From an uncultured Flavobacterium sp. (lineage in GTDB: Bacteria; Bacteroidota; Bacteroidia; Flavobacteriales; Flavobacteriaceae), in contig CANROJ010000001.1 in assembly GCA_947632215.1 (NCBI GenBank), positions 68,406 through 102,515 on the forward strand: 34,110 nt of DNA, written 5' to 3'. Under the pieces are notes generated by a model, which ran no database searches, was not told the origin of the DNA, and saw only the letters and a list, made by a program, of their open reading frames with translations. The position numbers and the translations under genes are program-made. Positions 7,022-16,600 of this stretch are shown here, piece by piece; the stretch's first letter is position 1; every line of letters begins with the position of its first letter.

Positions 7022-9710
7022 TATTTTTAATATCGTTTTAGTTTTATTTCTTTCTTGCCAATTGTCGACAAATAATGTAGCAGCGCAAGAATTTCAAAAG
7101 AAATATACTACCCTAAATACCAGTAATTTAACCGACTCTATATCATCTAAAAAAGATACTATAGCTAACGTTGCTATGGAAAACACTTCCGTGGAACCAA
7201 AAGTAAGAAAAGATACCTTAGAGCAAAAATCCAAAGGCGTCTTAGAAACTATAGTATATAGAAAAGCAAAAGATTATGAGAGGTTAGACCAAAAAAACAA
7301 CGAAATAACACTTTATAATGAAGCAGAAGTAAGGTACCAAGACTTTCAATTACAAGCCGGAAAAATTGTTTTTAACTTTGATAAAGATGAAATCTATGCC
7401 GGTGGAATTAAAGACAGTCTAGGAAATATGACACAACTCCCTGTATTTACTCAAGGCGGGCAGATTGTGGAGCCAGACTCTATTCGTTACAATACAAAAA
7501 CTCAAAAAGCAATTGTATTTGAATCTAGAACATCTCAAGGTGAATTTAATATCAAGGCTGCAGTAACTAAGAAGGAAAACGATTCGGTTTACTTTATGAA
7601 AGACGTAATTTTCACTACTGCTGAAGATTTAGATGATCCAGAATACTATTTTAAGGCTAGAAAAATAAAGCTTGTACCGGGTAAAAAAGTTGTTACTGGC
7701 GCCACTAATATGGTTATTGCTGATGTACCAACCCCGCTTGGTTTACCTTTTGCATTTTTTCCAATGAGTGAAACTGCAGAATCTGGATTTCTAATTCCCA
7801 GTGTAGGAGACACCAATTTGCAGGGATATTACTTACAAAATGGAGGATATTATTTTGCCATTAGTGAACGTATGGATTTAACTCTTACCGGAGATTACTA
7901 CACCAATGGAAGTTGGGCCTTACGCGGACAAAGCAACTATGCCAAACGCTATAAATACAACGGTAGCTTTCTTGTGCGATATGAAAATAATCTTTTTAGC
8001 GAAAAAGGTCTTCCGGACTATAGCGCATCTAAATTATATAATATTCAGTGGACCCATAGAAAGGATAATAAATCCAATCCAACTTCGAATTTCTCTGCAT
8101 CGGTAAACTTAGGTAGTAGCCAATACTTTAGACAGTCAAACAACACTTATAACGTTGGTGCATCTTTGAATAACACTATGAGTTCTTCGGTGTCTTATTC
8201 TAAGTCTTTTGAGAGTGTACCTCAGGTAAACATGTCATTAACTGCAACCCATTCTCAAAATACCAATACAAGACAAATAAACATGACCTTACCTACTCTA
8301 GCTGTTAGTGTAGACAGGGTATTCCCTTTTGCACCTAAGTATGGGGCTAAAAGAGGAGTAATCAAAAACTTAAACTTCTCTTACAACTTAAGAGGAGAAA
8401 ATAGAGTAAGAGTTCACGAAGATAATTTCTTTAAAAAGGAGATGTACGATAGTTTAAATACAGGTTTCCAACATAGTATTCCTGTGTCTACTAACTTCAA
8501 AATTTTCAAACACTTCTCTGTAACAACAGGAGCTAATTTCAATGAGGTTTGGTATTTCAATACCATCAAAAAGCAATATAACCCTGAGACCAATCAAGTA
8601 GAAGATATCCGTGAAAATGGATTTGACAGCTTTAGAACCTATAATTTCAATGCTAGTATTGGGACAACAATTTACGGTACTTTCAACTTTGGTACAGACA
8701 AAGCCATACAAGCAATCCGCCATGTAATGCGTCCGCAAGTAGGATACTCCTACACCCCTAGCTTTGACCAATATTACGATACCTATGCCATAGATGCTAC
8801 CGGACAAACCGTTCAGGATTATACACGTTTCCAAAACGGTCTCTTTGGAGCACCAAGTAGATTTAATTCCAATATGCTTAACTTTAACCTAAGTAATACC
8901 TTTGAGGCTAAAGTAAGGGATAAAGAAAATGAAAAAGAAGAGTATAGAAAATTAATGCTTTTAAATAGCTTAAACTTTTCTACTAGCTACAACATGACTG
9001 CAGACTCTTTAAAATGGTCTCCAGTTCGCGTTAGCTCAGGTACTGCCCTTTTTAAAGATAAAATGCAAATTAACTTAGGGGCCACCTTAGACCCATACGC
9101 CTTAGACAACAACAACAGACGTATAGATATGTTTAATATCAATAATGGTGGAAGTTTATTTCGTTTAACTAGTGCTAACTTAACAGTGAACTGGTCTATG
9201 GCTAGCACAGATGCTTGGTTTGGTGGAAATGAAGACAATGTAAACCAAACTTCTATTGACAACGGTGGACGTGGAGATGATTTATTTGGACGTGCACTCG
9301 AGCTAAACAACACTAGAAAGAGTATGTTTGAAGAAGATGCAGAACAAAAACCTTTCGCAGGGTTTTATAATGCTAAACTACCTTGGGATTTAACCTTTGC
9401 ATATTCTTTAACTTATAGTAATGCCCAAAGACAAGACGAGATAGTAAACAACTCAGTGATGGTCTCTGGAAACATTGACCTTACCCCTAGATGGAAGGTT
9501 GGGTTCTCTACCGGTTATGATTTTGTACAAGATGGAGTTACTTTTACTCAACTCCGCTTTGAGAGGGATTTAAAGAGCTGGAGAATGGACTTTACTTGGG
9601 TTCCTATAGGAACATATACCTCTTGGGGTTTTTATATCGGAATTCGATCTTCTATCTTGAGTGATATTAAGTGGGAAAAGAGAAAATCTCCGGACAAAAG
9701 ATTCTGGTAA
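7011..9710 (+). CDS. lptD: LPS-assembly protein LptD, Bacteroidota type
   Basis: This outer-membrane protein has 899 residues. After a signal peptide (about 1-25, ending NNVAA) comes an OstA/LptA-like beta-jellyroll region. It includes NNEITLYNEAEVRYQDFQL near residue 98 and EPDSIRYNTKTQKA near 157. From about residue 240 (PFAFFPMSETAESGFLIPS) to the end there is a large beta-barrel rich in alternating aromatic strands. LptD takes LPS from the periplasmic bridge and inserts it in the outer leaflet. The start is TTG at 7011: an in-frame TGA lies upstream at 6957, no ATG lies between, and later starts would lose the signal peptide. It is followed 21 nt later by ridA. No lptE-like gene is adjacent. 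Confidence 0.9.
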   Translation: MRTNIFNIVLVLFLSCQLSTNNVAAQEFQKKYTTLNTSNLTDSISSKKDTIANVAMENTSVEPKVRKDTLEQKSKGVLETIVYRKAKDYERLDQKNNEITLYNEAEVRYQDFQLQAGKIVFNFDKDEIYAGGIKDSLGNMTQLPVFTQGGQIVEPDSIRYNTKTQKAIVFESRTSQGEFNIKAAVTKKENDSVYFMKDVIFTTAEDLDDPEYYFKARKIKLVPGKKVVTGATNMVIADVPTPLGLPFAFFPMSETAESGFLIPSVGDTNLQGYYLQNGGYYFAISERMDLTLTGDYYTNGSWALRGQSNYAKRYKYNGSFLVRYENNLFSEKGLPDYSASKLYNIQWTHRKDNKSNPTSNFSASVNLGSSQYFRQSNNTYNVGASLNNTMSSSVSYSKSFESVPQVNMSLTATHSQNTNTRQINMTLPTLAVSVDRVFPFAPKYGAKRGVIKNLNFSYNLRGENRVRVHEDNFFKKEMYDSLNTGFQHSIPVSTNFKIFKHFSVTTGANFNEVWYFNTIKKQYNPETNQVEDIRENGFDSFRTYNFNASIGTTIYGTFNFGTDKAIQAIRHVMRPQVGYSYTPSFDQYYDTYAIDATGQTVQDYTRFQNGLFGAPSRFNSNMLNFNLSNTFEAKVRDKENEKEEYRKLMLLNSLNFSTSYNMTADSLKWSPVRVSSGTALFKDKMQINLGATLDPYALDNNNRRIDMFNINNGGSLFRLTSANLTVNWSMASTDAWFGGNEDNVNQTSIDNGGRGDDLFGRALELNNTRKSMFEEDAEQKPFAGFYNAKLPWDLTFAYSLTYSNAQRQDEIVNNSVMVSGNIDLTPRWKVGFSTGYDFVQDGVTFTQLRFERDLKSWRMDFTWVPIGTYTSWGFYIGIRSSILSDIKWEKRKSPDKRFW

Positions 9711-9731
9711 TTAACTAATAAATAAAATAAT

Positions 9732-10112
9732 ATGAAAAAAATCATTAATTCACCCAAAGCTCCGGCTCCTATTGGACCTTATAACCATGCTGTTATGGCT
9801 TCTAATTTTTTATTTATTTCAGGCCAAATTCCTTTTAACCAAGAAACACAAACTTTAGTTGATTCGAGTATAAAAGACCAAACTCTACAAGTTATGGACA
9901 ATTTACAAGCAATTTTAGAACAGGCTCAAATGAGTTTTGACAACGTTGTGAAGGCTACAATATTTCTAACCGACATGCAAGATTTTGCTGTAGTAAATCA
10001 GGTATATGGTAGTTTTTTCAATACTGAATCTGCTCCAGCTAGAGAATGCGTACAAGTAGTAAAATTACCTAGAGGAGTAAATGTTGAAATCTCCATGATT
10101 GCAACATTATAA
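9732..10112 (+). CDS. ridA: RidA family enamine/imine deaminase
   Basis: This 126-residue protein hydrolyses reactive 2-aminoacrylate and related enamines, formed by PLP-dependent dehydratases, to the keto acid and ammonia. Key family residues are present: Tyr17 in IGPYNHA, Arg104 in APARECVQV (which binds the substrate carboxylate) and Glu119 in VNVEISMIA. Length and ends match the YjgF/YER057c/UK114 family, which is trimeric. It starts at an ATG 21 nt after the lptD stop and is closed by a strong terminator, so it is probably the second gene of an lptD-ridA transcript, with no obvious functional link. Confidence 0.93.
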   Translation: MKKIINSPKAPAPIGPYNHAVMASNFLFISGQIPFNQETQTLVDSSIKDQTLQVMDNLQAILEQAQMSFDNVVKATIFLTDMQDFAVVNQVYGSFFNTESAPARECVQVVKLPRGVNVEISMIATL

Positions 10113-10132
10113 GCTCCTTTTATATTCTATAC

Positions 10133-10176
10133 AAACAACCCCAATATTTTTTGAAATATTGGGGTTGTTTTTTTTT
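10133..10176 (+). terminator. Strong rho-independent terminator of lptD-ridA
   Basis: A perfect 14 bp stem (CAACCCCAATATTT with AAATATTGGGGTTG), extended by three A-T pairs, closes a TTTG loop at 10150-10153. A run of nine Ts follows on the plus strand. The minus strand has only a short T run after the stem, so activity toward the convergent mgsA is likely weaker. Confidence 0.9.
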
Positions 10177-10207
10177 ATAGCTTCCAAAAAAAGCCTTGTA
10201 TAAAAAT

Positions 10208-10582
10208 TTAAATTTTATTAAATAACGCCTCCAGTAACATTTGGGCGGTTGCCTTGTTTGTGGCTAAAGCAATATCATGTACATCACAAACTCTTAAAAG
10301 CATATTGATATCTGGTTCATGAGGATGCTTGCCTAATGGGTCTTTAAAAAACAAAACCATAGTAGTTACTCCTTGAGCCACACGAGCAGCTATTTGAGCA
10401 TCTCCTCCCAAGGGACCAGAGAGCATACATTCCACTTGTAAGCCTTGTTTTTGCACTAATGAGCCAGTTGTACCAGTAGCTATTAAATGAACTCTATTAT
10501 CACTTAAAACAACTTTGTTTTTCAATACAAAATCCAGCATTTCTTGTTTCTTAGCATCGTGAGCTATAATGGCTATTTCCAT
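10208..10582 (-). CDS. mgsA: Methylglyoxal synthase
   Basis: MgsA converts dihydroxyacetone phosphate to methylglyoxal and phosphate, a bypass of lower glycolysis used when sugar phosphates build up or phosphate is short. The 124-residue length is close to the short family members. The catalytic set aligns with the E. coli enzyme: His8 (AHD), the phosphate loop TGTTG at 36-40, the base Asp61 in GPLGGD, Asp81 in KDPLG, and His88 and Asp91 in HEPDI. It lies 9 nt after a GlcNAc kinase gene at the end of a pfkA-gapA gene run, so its dose is probably tied to glycolytic transcription. Phosphate inhibition is known for the family but cannot be judged here. Confidence 0.95.
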   Translation of the reverse strand: MEIAIIAHDAKKQEMLDFVLKNKVVLSDNRVHLIATGTTGSLVQKQGLQVECMLSGPLGGDAQIAARVAQGVTTMVLFFKDPLGKHPHEPDINMLLRVCDVHDIALATNKATAQMLLEALFNKI

Positions 10583-10591
10583 GTAAATTAT

Positions 10592-11437
10592 TTATTGATG
10601 AAACTTCATTAATCCCTCTAAAGGCTTTTGTATTATTTTACCTACTTCCATGCCATAAAGCCCGAGGATTCTTTGAAAATCTTCACGCAAATAATAAGCA
10701 ACTGAACCCACAAAATTAACACAGCAATCTTTTTCAAAAGGGTGATTCTTTAAGTAAGCTTTTACAAAATAGTGAAGTTCCTTTTCAATTATATCCACAA
10801 AGAATGGATGTGATTTATGTTGGATTAAAAAAGGTAAAAAACTAGCCATATAAGCATTGGGATTTTCCTGCTTATAAAAATTATACTTCACTTTATCGCC
10901 ATCTACTTGATAGGTTTTAAAAAATTCCTCCTGGAGATCTTTAGGCATTAAATCTAAAAAATAACTTTTCAATATTAATCTTCCAAAAGAGCTTCCGCTA
11001 CAATCGTCCATAGCCATATAACCTAATGACTCAATTAAAGGATGAACGTTTTGTCCATCAAAATAACTAACATTAGAACCTGTTCCATTGATACATACTA
11101 TTCCTCTTTGTCCTTTTTCAAGCAAAGCATAGACGGCTGCATAGGTGTCTTCGTAAACTTCAATAAGTTTAGCGTTACTAAAAAAGACCCCAAGAAGGGT
11201 TTTTACCATATTTTTTGTACGCTCTAAGCTACAACCAGCTCCGTAAAAGTAAATCTGATTGACCTGTGATTTTATATTTTGCAAAAAGCTATTTTGCTTT
11301 AACCGATCCAAAAAATCTTGATCGGTAAGCACCTCAGGATTCAATCCTAAAGTACTCACATACTCAACAACATTGTTTAAATCATCAAAGCAAATCCAGT
11401 CTGCCTTAGTGGAACCACTATCTATAATTAACTTCAT
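10592..11437 (-). CDS. BadF/BadG-family N-acetylglucosamine kinase
   Basis: This is a 281-residue ASKHA-fold sugar kinase. The phosphate-1 motif DSGSTKADW is at residues 6-14, the phosphate-2/adenosine motif CINGTGSNVS is near 117, and ESLGYMAMDDCSGSSFG near 137 is typical of the N-acetylglucosamine kinase/BadF-BcrAD group. It probably makes GlcNAc-6-phosphate from ATP and GlcNAc, which after deacetylation and deamination gives fructose-6-phosphate, the substrate of PfkA encoded upstream. Bacteroidota members are often annotated only as 'ATPase'. It starts 7 nt after gapA and ends 9 nt before mgsA, so all three are probably on one transcript. Substrate preference is inferred from family membership. 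Confidence 0.87.
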   Translation of the reverse strand: MKLIIDSGSTKADWICFDDLNNVVEYVSTLGLNPEVLTDQDFLDRLKQNSFLQNIKSQVNQIYFYGAGCSLERTKNMVKTLLGVFFSNAKLIEVYEDTYAAVYALLEKGQRGIVCINGTGSNVSYFDGQNVHPLIESLGYMAMDDCSGSSFGRLILKSYFLDLMPKDLQEEFFKTYQVDGDKVKYNFYKQENPNAYMASFLPFLIQHKSHPFFVDIIEKELHYFVKAYLKNHPFEKDCCVNFVGSVAYYLREDFQRILGLYGMEVGKIIQKPLEGLMKFHQ

Positions 11438-11444
11438 TGTTTAA

Positions 11445-12449
11445 TTATTCTACTTGATTCAAAACAATGGCCATATCAACCATTTTTGCAGAATATCCAT
11501 ATTCGTTATCGTACCAAGCAACAAATTTAAAAAACGTGTCATTCAAAGCAATACCAGCTTTAGCATCAATAATACAGGTATGCGGGTCTGAAACAAAATC
11601 TTGACTTACCACATCTTCCTCTACAAAGGATAATATTCCTTTTAAATTTGTTTCACTAGCCTTTTTAAACACTTCCATGACATCTTGGTAACTCGTTGGA
11701 GTAGCTAATTTAACTGTTAAATCTACCACAGATACATCTGCAGTTGGCACACGCATAGACATACCAGTTAACTTACCTTGAATTTCCGGAATTACTTTAC
11801 CCACAGCCTTAGCTGCACCTGTGGAAGCTGGTATAATATTTACCAAGGCAGATCTTCCTCCTCTAAAATCCTTTTTTGAAGGACCATCTACTGTGTATTG
11901 GGTTGCTGTAGCAGCGTGAATTGTAGTCATTAACCCCTCGACAATTCCAAAATTATCCTCTAATACTTTAGCCAAGGGAGCTAAGCAGTTAGTGGTACAA
12001 GATGCATTAGAAATAATAGTATCTTTTGCTGTAATCTTATGCTCATTAACTCCCATTACAAACATTGGAGCGTCATTAGAAGGAGAGGAAATTAATACTT
12101 TCTTAGCTCCTGCATCTATATGTTTTTGGGCTGTTTCCAAATCTTTAAATACCCCTGTACAATCCGCAACAACATCTACTTTTAATTCTCCCCAATTTAA
12201 TAAAGCTGGATCTTTATGACTTGTTACTTTAATGCGTTTACCATCGACAAGTAAATCTCCTTGATTAACTTCTACCTGTGCTTGAAAACGTCCATGGACA
12301 GAGTCAAACTTTAATAAGTAAGCTAGTTGTTCAACGCTCATTAGATCATTTATTGCAACTACTTCTACTTCTTGTCTTTTTACAGCTTCGCGTAACATTA
12401 GACGCCCAATACGACCGAAGCCATTTATTGCTATTCTTGTATTTTTCAT
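11445..12449 (-). CDS. gapA: Glyceraldehyde-3-phosphate dehydrogenase, type I
   Basis: This 334-residue enzyme oxidises glyceraldehyde-3-phosphate to 1,3-bisphosphoglycerate with NAD+. The Rossmann motif INGFGRIGR is at residues 8-16, and Asp35 at the end of the second strand (AIND) favours NAD+ over NADP+. The active-site motif SNASCTTNC gives nucleophile Cys151, and His178 in TTIHAAT is its partner. The C-terminal signature WYDNEYGYS is present. Length is standard. It begins 65 nt after the pfkA stop and is followed after 7 nt by the GlcNAc kinase gene. Confidence 0.97.
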   Translation of the reverse strand: MKNTRIAINGFGRIGRLMLREAVKRQEVEVVAINDLMSVEQLAYLLKFDSVHGRFQAQVEVNQGDLLVDGKRIKVTSHKDPALLNWGELKVDVVADCTGVFKDLETAQKHIDAGAKKVLISSPSNDAPMFVMGVNEHKITAKDTIISNASCTTNCLAPLAKVLEDNFGIVEGLMTTIHAATATQYTVDGPSKKDFRGGRSALVNIIPASTGAAKAVGKVIPEIQGKLTGMSMRVPTADVSVVDLTVKLATPTSYQDVMEVFKKASETNLKGILSFVEEDVVSQDFVSDPHTCIIDAKAGIALNDTFFKFVAWYDNEYGYSAKMVDMAIVLNQVE

Positions 12450-12500
12450 TTATTTTGTTTTATATTCTTTGGTTTATTTTTCTTTTGGATATAACTAAAT

Positions 12501-12521
12501 TATCTAAAACTTTTTTAGATA
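12501..12521 (-). terminator. AT-rich hairpin between pfkA and gapA (possible attenuator)
   Basis: TATCTAAAA and TTTTAGATA form a perfect 9 bp stem around a CTT loop, overlapping the pfkA stop codon. It has almost no GC pairs and no long T run, so at most it would weaken read-through into gapA or mark a processing site. Confidence 0.25.
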
Positions 12522-13501
12522 GTTACAATATCCGAGACCCTTAATAGTTCTTGATCTATTGGTGAATGTCCTTTCACCGCTTTTTTAAGTGGAGTTAAAG
12601 CTACTTGATCATTTAAAAGCCCCACCATAACATTACTTTCGCCTTCTAGCAAAGTCTCTACAGCCTTCACGCTTAAACGAGAAGCCAAGACACGATCAAA
12701 ACACGAAGGGGCTCCTCCTCTTTGCATATGTCCTAGTACAGAAACTCTTACATCATAATCCGGTAAATGCTGCTCTACATATTCACCTAATTCAAAAACA
12801 TTTTTACCTAACTTCTCACCTTCTGCTACAATTACGATACTAGAAGACTTTCCACTTTTTTTACTACGTGCTAAAGATTCTAATAAACGCTCCATTCCAA
12901 GGTTCTCCTCCGGCACTATAATCTCCTCAGCTCCAGCTCCAATACCTGCATTCAAAGCAATATGACCAGCATCTCGGCCCATTACCTCTACAAAAAATAA
13001 ACGTTTATGCGAACTAGCAGTATCGCGAATCTTATCTACCACATCTACCACTGTATTACAAGCAGTATCAAAGCCAATAGTATGAGTAGTTCCAAAAATA
13101 TCATTATCAATGGTTCCAGGTATTCCTATAATAGGTAAGTCAAACTCTTCACTAAGAGCCATTCCTCCATTGAAACTTCCATCTCCCCCGATAATAATTA
13201 GAGCATCGATTTGAGCGGCCAATAAGTTTTGATAGGCTTTTTCTCGCCCTTCTTTAGTACGAAACTCATTACAGCGTGCTGTTTTTAAAATCGTTCCACC
13301 TTTATTTAAAATGTAATGTACGTCTCTGGGTCCTAAAGGCTCAAAATCACTATCTATTAATCCTTGAAAACCTCTATAAATACCAATACACTCCACATTA
13401 TGGTAACTACAAGCTCTTACAATAGCTCTAATAGATGCATTCATTCCAGGGGCATCTCCCCCACTTGTTAACACACCTATTCTTTTTATTTTTACACTCA
13501 T
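12515..13501 (-). CDS. pfkA: ATP-dependent 6-phosphofructokinase
   Basis: This 328-residue enzyme phosphorylates fructose-6-phosphate to the 1,6-bisphosphate, the committed step of glycolysis. The N-terminal ATP-binding motif TSGGDAPGMN is at residues 12-21. GGDGS at 105-109 has Gly at 108, which marks ATP rather than pyrophosphate as donor. PGTIDND at 128-134 gives the catalytic Asp132. EVMGRDAGHIA near 172 and the late HMQRGG motif match the bacterial PfkA subgroup. It leads the pfkA-gapA-GlcNAc kinase-mgsA run and lies 42 nt past a long hairpin that follows tamB. Confidence 0.97.
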   Translation of the reverse strand: MSVKIKRIGVLTSGGDAPGMNASIRAIVRACSYHNVECIGIYRGFQGLIDSDFEPLGPRDVHYILNKGGTILKTARCNEFRTKEGREKAYQNLLAAQIDALIIIGGDGSFNGGMALSEEFDLPIIGIPGTIDNDIFGTTHTIGFDTACNTVVDVVDKIRDTASSHKRLFFVEVMGRDAGHIALNAGIGAGAEEIIVPEENLGMERLLESLARSKKSGKSSSIVIVAEGEKLGKNVFELGEYVEQHLPDYDVRVSVLGHMQRGGAPSCFDRVLASRLSVKAVETLLEGESNVMVGLLNDQVALTPLKKAVKGHSPIDQELLRVSDIVTI

Positions 13502-13543
13502 AAACTAATGCTTTAAAAGTAAATTTAATAAAAATAAGTGGCT

Positions 13544-13600
13544 TTAACAACAATAAACCCCCTAAAATCGCTGCGATTCAAGGGGGTCTATTGTTGTTAA
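13544..13600 (-). terminator. Long hairpin after tamB, probable terminator
   Basis: The outer arms TTAACAACAATA and TATTGTTGTTAA pair perfectly over 12 bp, then CCCCCT pairs with AGGGGG, then AATCG with CGATT around a CTG loop. The whole 57 nt folds as one interrupted stem. It starts 9 nt past the tamB stop. The minus-strand tail is T-rich only after several bases, so it is either a terminator for tamB or a leader structure of pfkA. Confidence 0.6.
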
Positions 13601-13609
13601 AAAACAAAA

Positions 13610-16600
13610 TTATTTTGTACTATTCTTGTTTCTTTTCTCGTAAAACTGAATGAAATCTCTATTAAAATCAGAATCCATTAAATCCTCGACACTACTTTTT
13701 TGATTGTCTTTATTTTTAGCCTCTTTTTCTTTCTTTCTTTTATCGGCTTTATTTAAAATAGTGGAGAGCAATTCTTTAAAAGTATCAAAATCTACTTCAT
13801 AAGTTAGTCCTACTCCTTGGGTATAACCAATGCCTTCTCCAATATAATTAATATCATTTTCACGGTTAAAGAAACGCGCATTTAAGTTTCCTTCTTCAGT
13901 AAGTCTCAACAACACCTCTACATCTCCTACAATCACACTTTGCTCTTCTCCTCCAACAGGCACACCTAACTTACCATTTACAACAATACGATCGTTTACC
14001 TTGGTAGAAAAAGTAACCCCCAAACGACCTTCTGTTTGGGTATATGGATTTCTCTCTCCTTGAGCATAATTTAACCCTACTTTAAATTTGTCATCCTCAT
14101 CACTAAATAAATCATCAAATATACTAGAGGCTCTTTCAAATAAACTTCCAGCCAGGGCTGTAGATGAATTATCAGAAGAGAAAAATGCACCAGTGGCAAG
14201 CAAGGCCATTGCTTGTCTTTCTCTCATATCTCGATCACTTAAGCGATAATCTAATTCAGATTTAACCACTGAACTTACCGTAGGAAAGTAGATCTCAAAA
14301 TCCACCTCTGGATTACTTAAACTTCCATTTAAAACTATAGCAACATCGGTTGGAACTTTTCGATTAATAATGGAATTATCCACAATCACACTTGGATTTG
14401 CTTCTGTATGATAGATGGCCTGCAGATCCAATATTGCATTCATTGGATCTCCATCCCAACGGATTGTTCCATAGCGTTTCACTACAAACTTCTTATCAAT
14501 AAGTCCACCGTATTTGAAATTATATTCTCCTTCATAAGCTTGGAAATCTCCCCACATATTGAACTTACCTAAAGTATTTATTTCCATGGTAATAAAACCT
14601 TCTCCTCTACCCTTCATGGCATGTCCGGAATCCCTATCTAAGATAATTTCAATTTCAGCCTCTGGAGTAATTACAAACTCGAAATCTAATTCAATACCAC
14701 TATTTTGATATCTATACAAATCACTATTTCCTGATTTTTTCCTTGCTAACTTCTCCGATGGAGACAAAAAGTGAATATAATTATTCTCTCCGTTTCCTTG
14801 GGCTTCTTTCAAAGGAATTTTAATAGAGGTCCCTTTATTAGAAGTGGCATTAATATTTATTGCAAGCATTTCCACGGGACCCTTTAAACTAGCGCTACCA
14901 TTTATAAATGCTGTACCATAATAGACACTTCCTTCTGTAAACTTAGTATCTAAAGCAAGTAAATTTGCAGAAGACAGCCCTAAATTCAACTCCCACTCTT
15001 TAAACATCTTATGACTAACATCTCCCTCAAGAATTCCTTGGGTTTTATATTTAGTATCGAGTATTCGAGCCCTTCTAAAGATAAATTGTTTCTCGGTTAT
15101 ATCTAATGGGGTATTTTGTTCAAAATCATAATCTACACCGGTAAATTTAGATGTCATCCCTGCATTATTAAGATAAACCCTTCCATTTACCTCCGGAGCA
15201 GAAACCGAACCTAAAACACTTATTTTCCCTGATGCATCTCCTCTTAAATTAGACAATACACTCGAGAGTAAAGGTCCTATTGGCTGCATAGTAAAGTTAT
15301 CTACTCCAGCCTCTAAATTTAAATAAGTTCTTTTATCTATAACATTTATATCGCCTTTTAAAGAAAAATATTCCTTGTCATTATCTACTATACTGGCATC
15401 TACGTTAAAATTATCAAGGTTTTGATTACCACTCACATCGAAGTTCATATTACCCAGTAAATACTTATTAACAGACAAAGAATCTATTTTAAGATTTACC
15501 CTAGGGTTAAAAAGTTCGTTTTCTTGAGAAAAATGTACTTCACCATCAATATTACCAGCCAAAAGAATATTTTCAATATCAGGGGTAATCTTTGAAAGAT
15601 CAACCTTTTGAAAAGACAAATCCAAATTCTTATAAGTAGAATCTCTCATCACACCTGCAAAATTAACCTGCTGGTCTTCATAAGAAAAATTAACTTTATC
15701 TATATAAAAATCGGTTAGTTTTTTATTGAACACAACCTTGTTTAAAGTATCTTGTTGCTGATTAATTGTCCATAAAAAATCTTTAAAAATCACCTCAGAC
15801 TTCTTAAATCCGACCACAGATAAATTTTCTTTATTAATAGTGTGATAAAGATTCAATTTAAAATCATCATTATTATTTCGACCTCCTTTAAACTCCGAAC
15901 GCACAAATAATGTGTCATTATGGGTTAGATTAAGCAAATTAAAATCTGTAATCTTATAGGTATTATTACGTACACTATCAATACTAATATACGTATTATA
16001 AAGAGGATTATTATTATTTACATTTAAGTTGGTATTGTGGAAATTAATACCATTTAAAGTAAAGTTAGGAGAGGTAAACTGCAACCTAAATTGCTTTAAA
16101 TCATTATTAATAACTCCCTCTAAGTGACTAAGGTCTTCTACTGTTAGTTGAGGCAGAAATACTTCAATTAAACTATTGTGTACGGCGATATTAAAATCTA
16201 TGTATTGTCCCTGTTCAATGGGATAAGGATTATAATTGGTATACAAACTACCTAAAGCATTGGTAAAAAGAGCCTTTAAATCTTTGAATTTATATACTCC
16301 CACAATAGATCCTTCTATGGCTTTACTTGAATGTATAGAAATACTTCTTTCCTGGTGGTCATTAAAAACAGAAGTAACCGTTAAATTCTCAAATAAATAA
16401 TTGTCCTTTGTATTATTATAAAGGGCTGATCGCAAGGAAAATTCTCCTTCTAAATCCTCTATAGTATTACCTTTAGCCTTAAGATCAAAGTCTCCTCGAA
16501 ACATTGAAATACTATCATTTACTAATTTTAAAGCAAATAAGTCGGCATATTTAACATCTGCCGCAAAATCATAGCTTTTAATCTGCGAACTCAAGTCTAT

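Noticed and set aside
8454..8834. 126-codon minus-strand frame inside lptD
   Set aside because: It is fully antisense to a strong barrel gene and has no recognisable motif.
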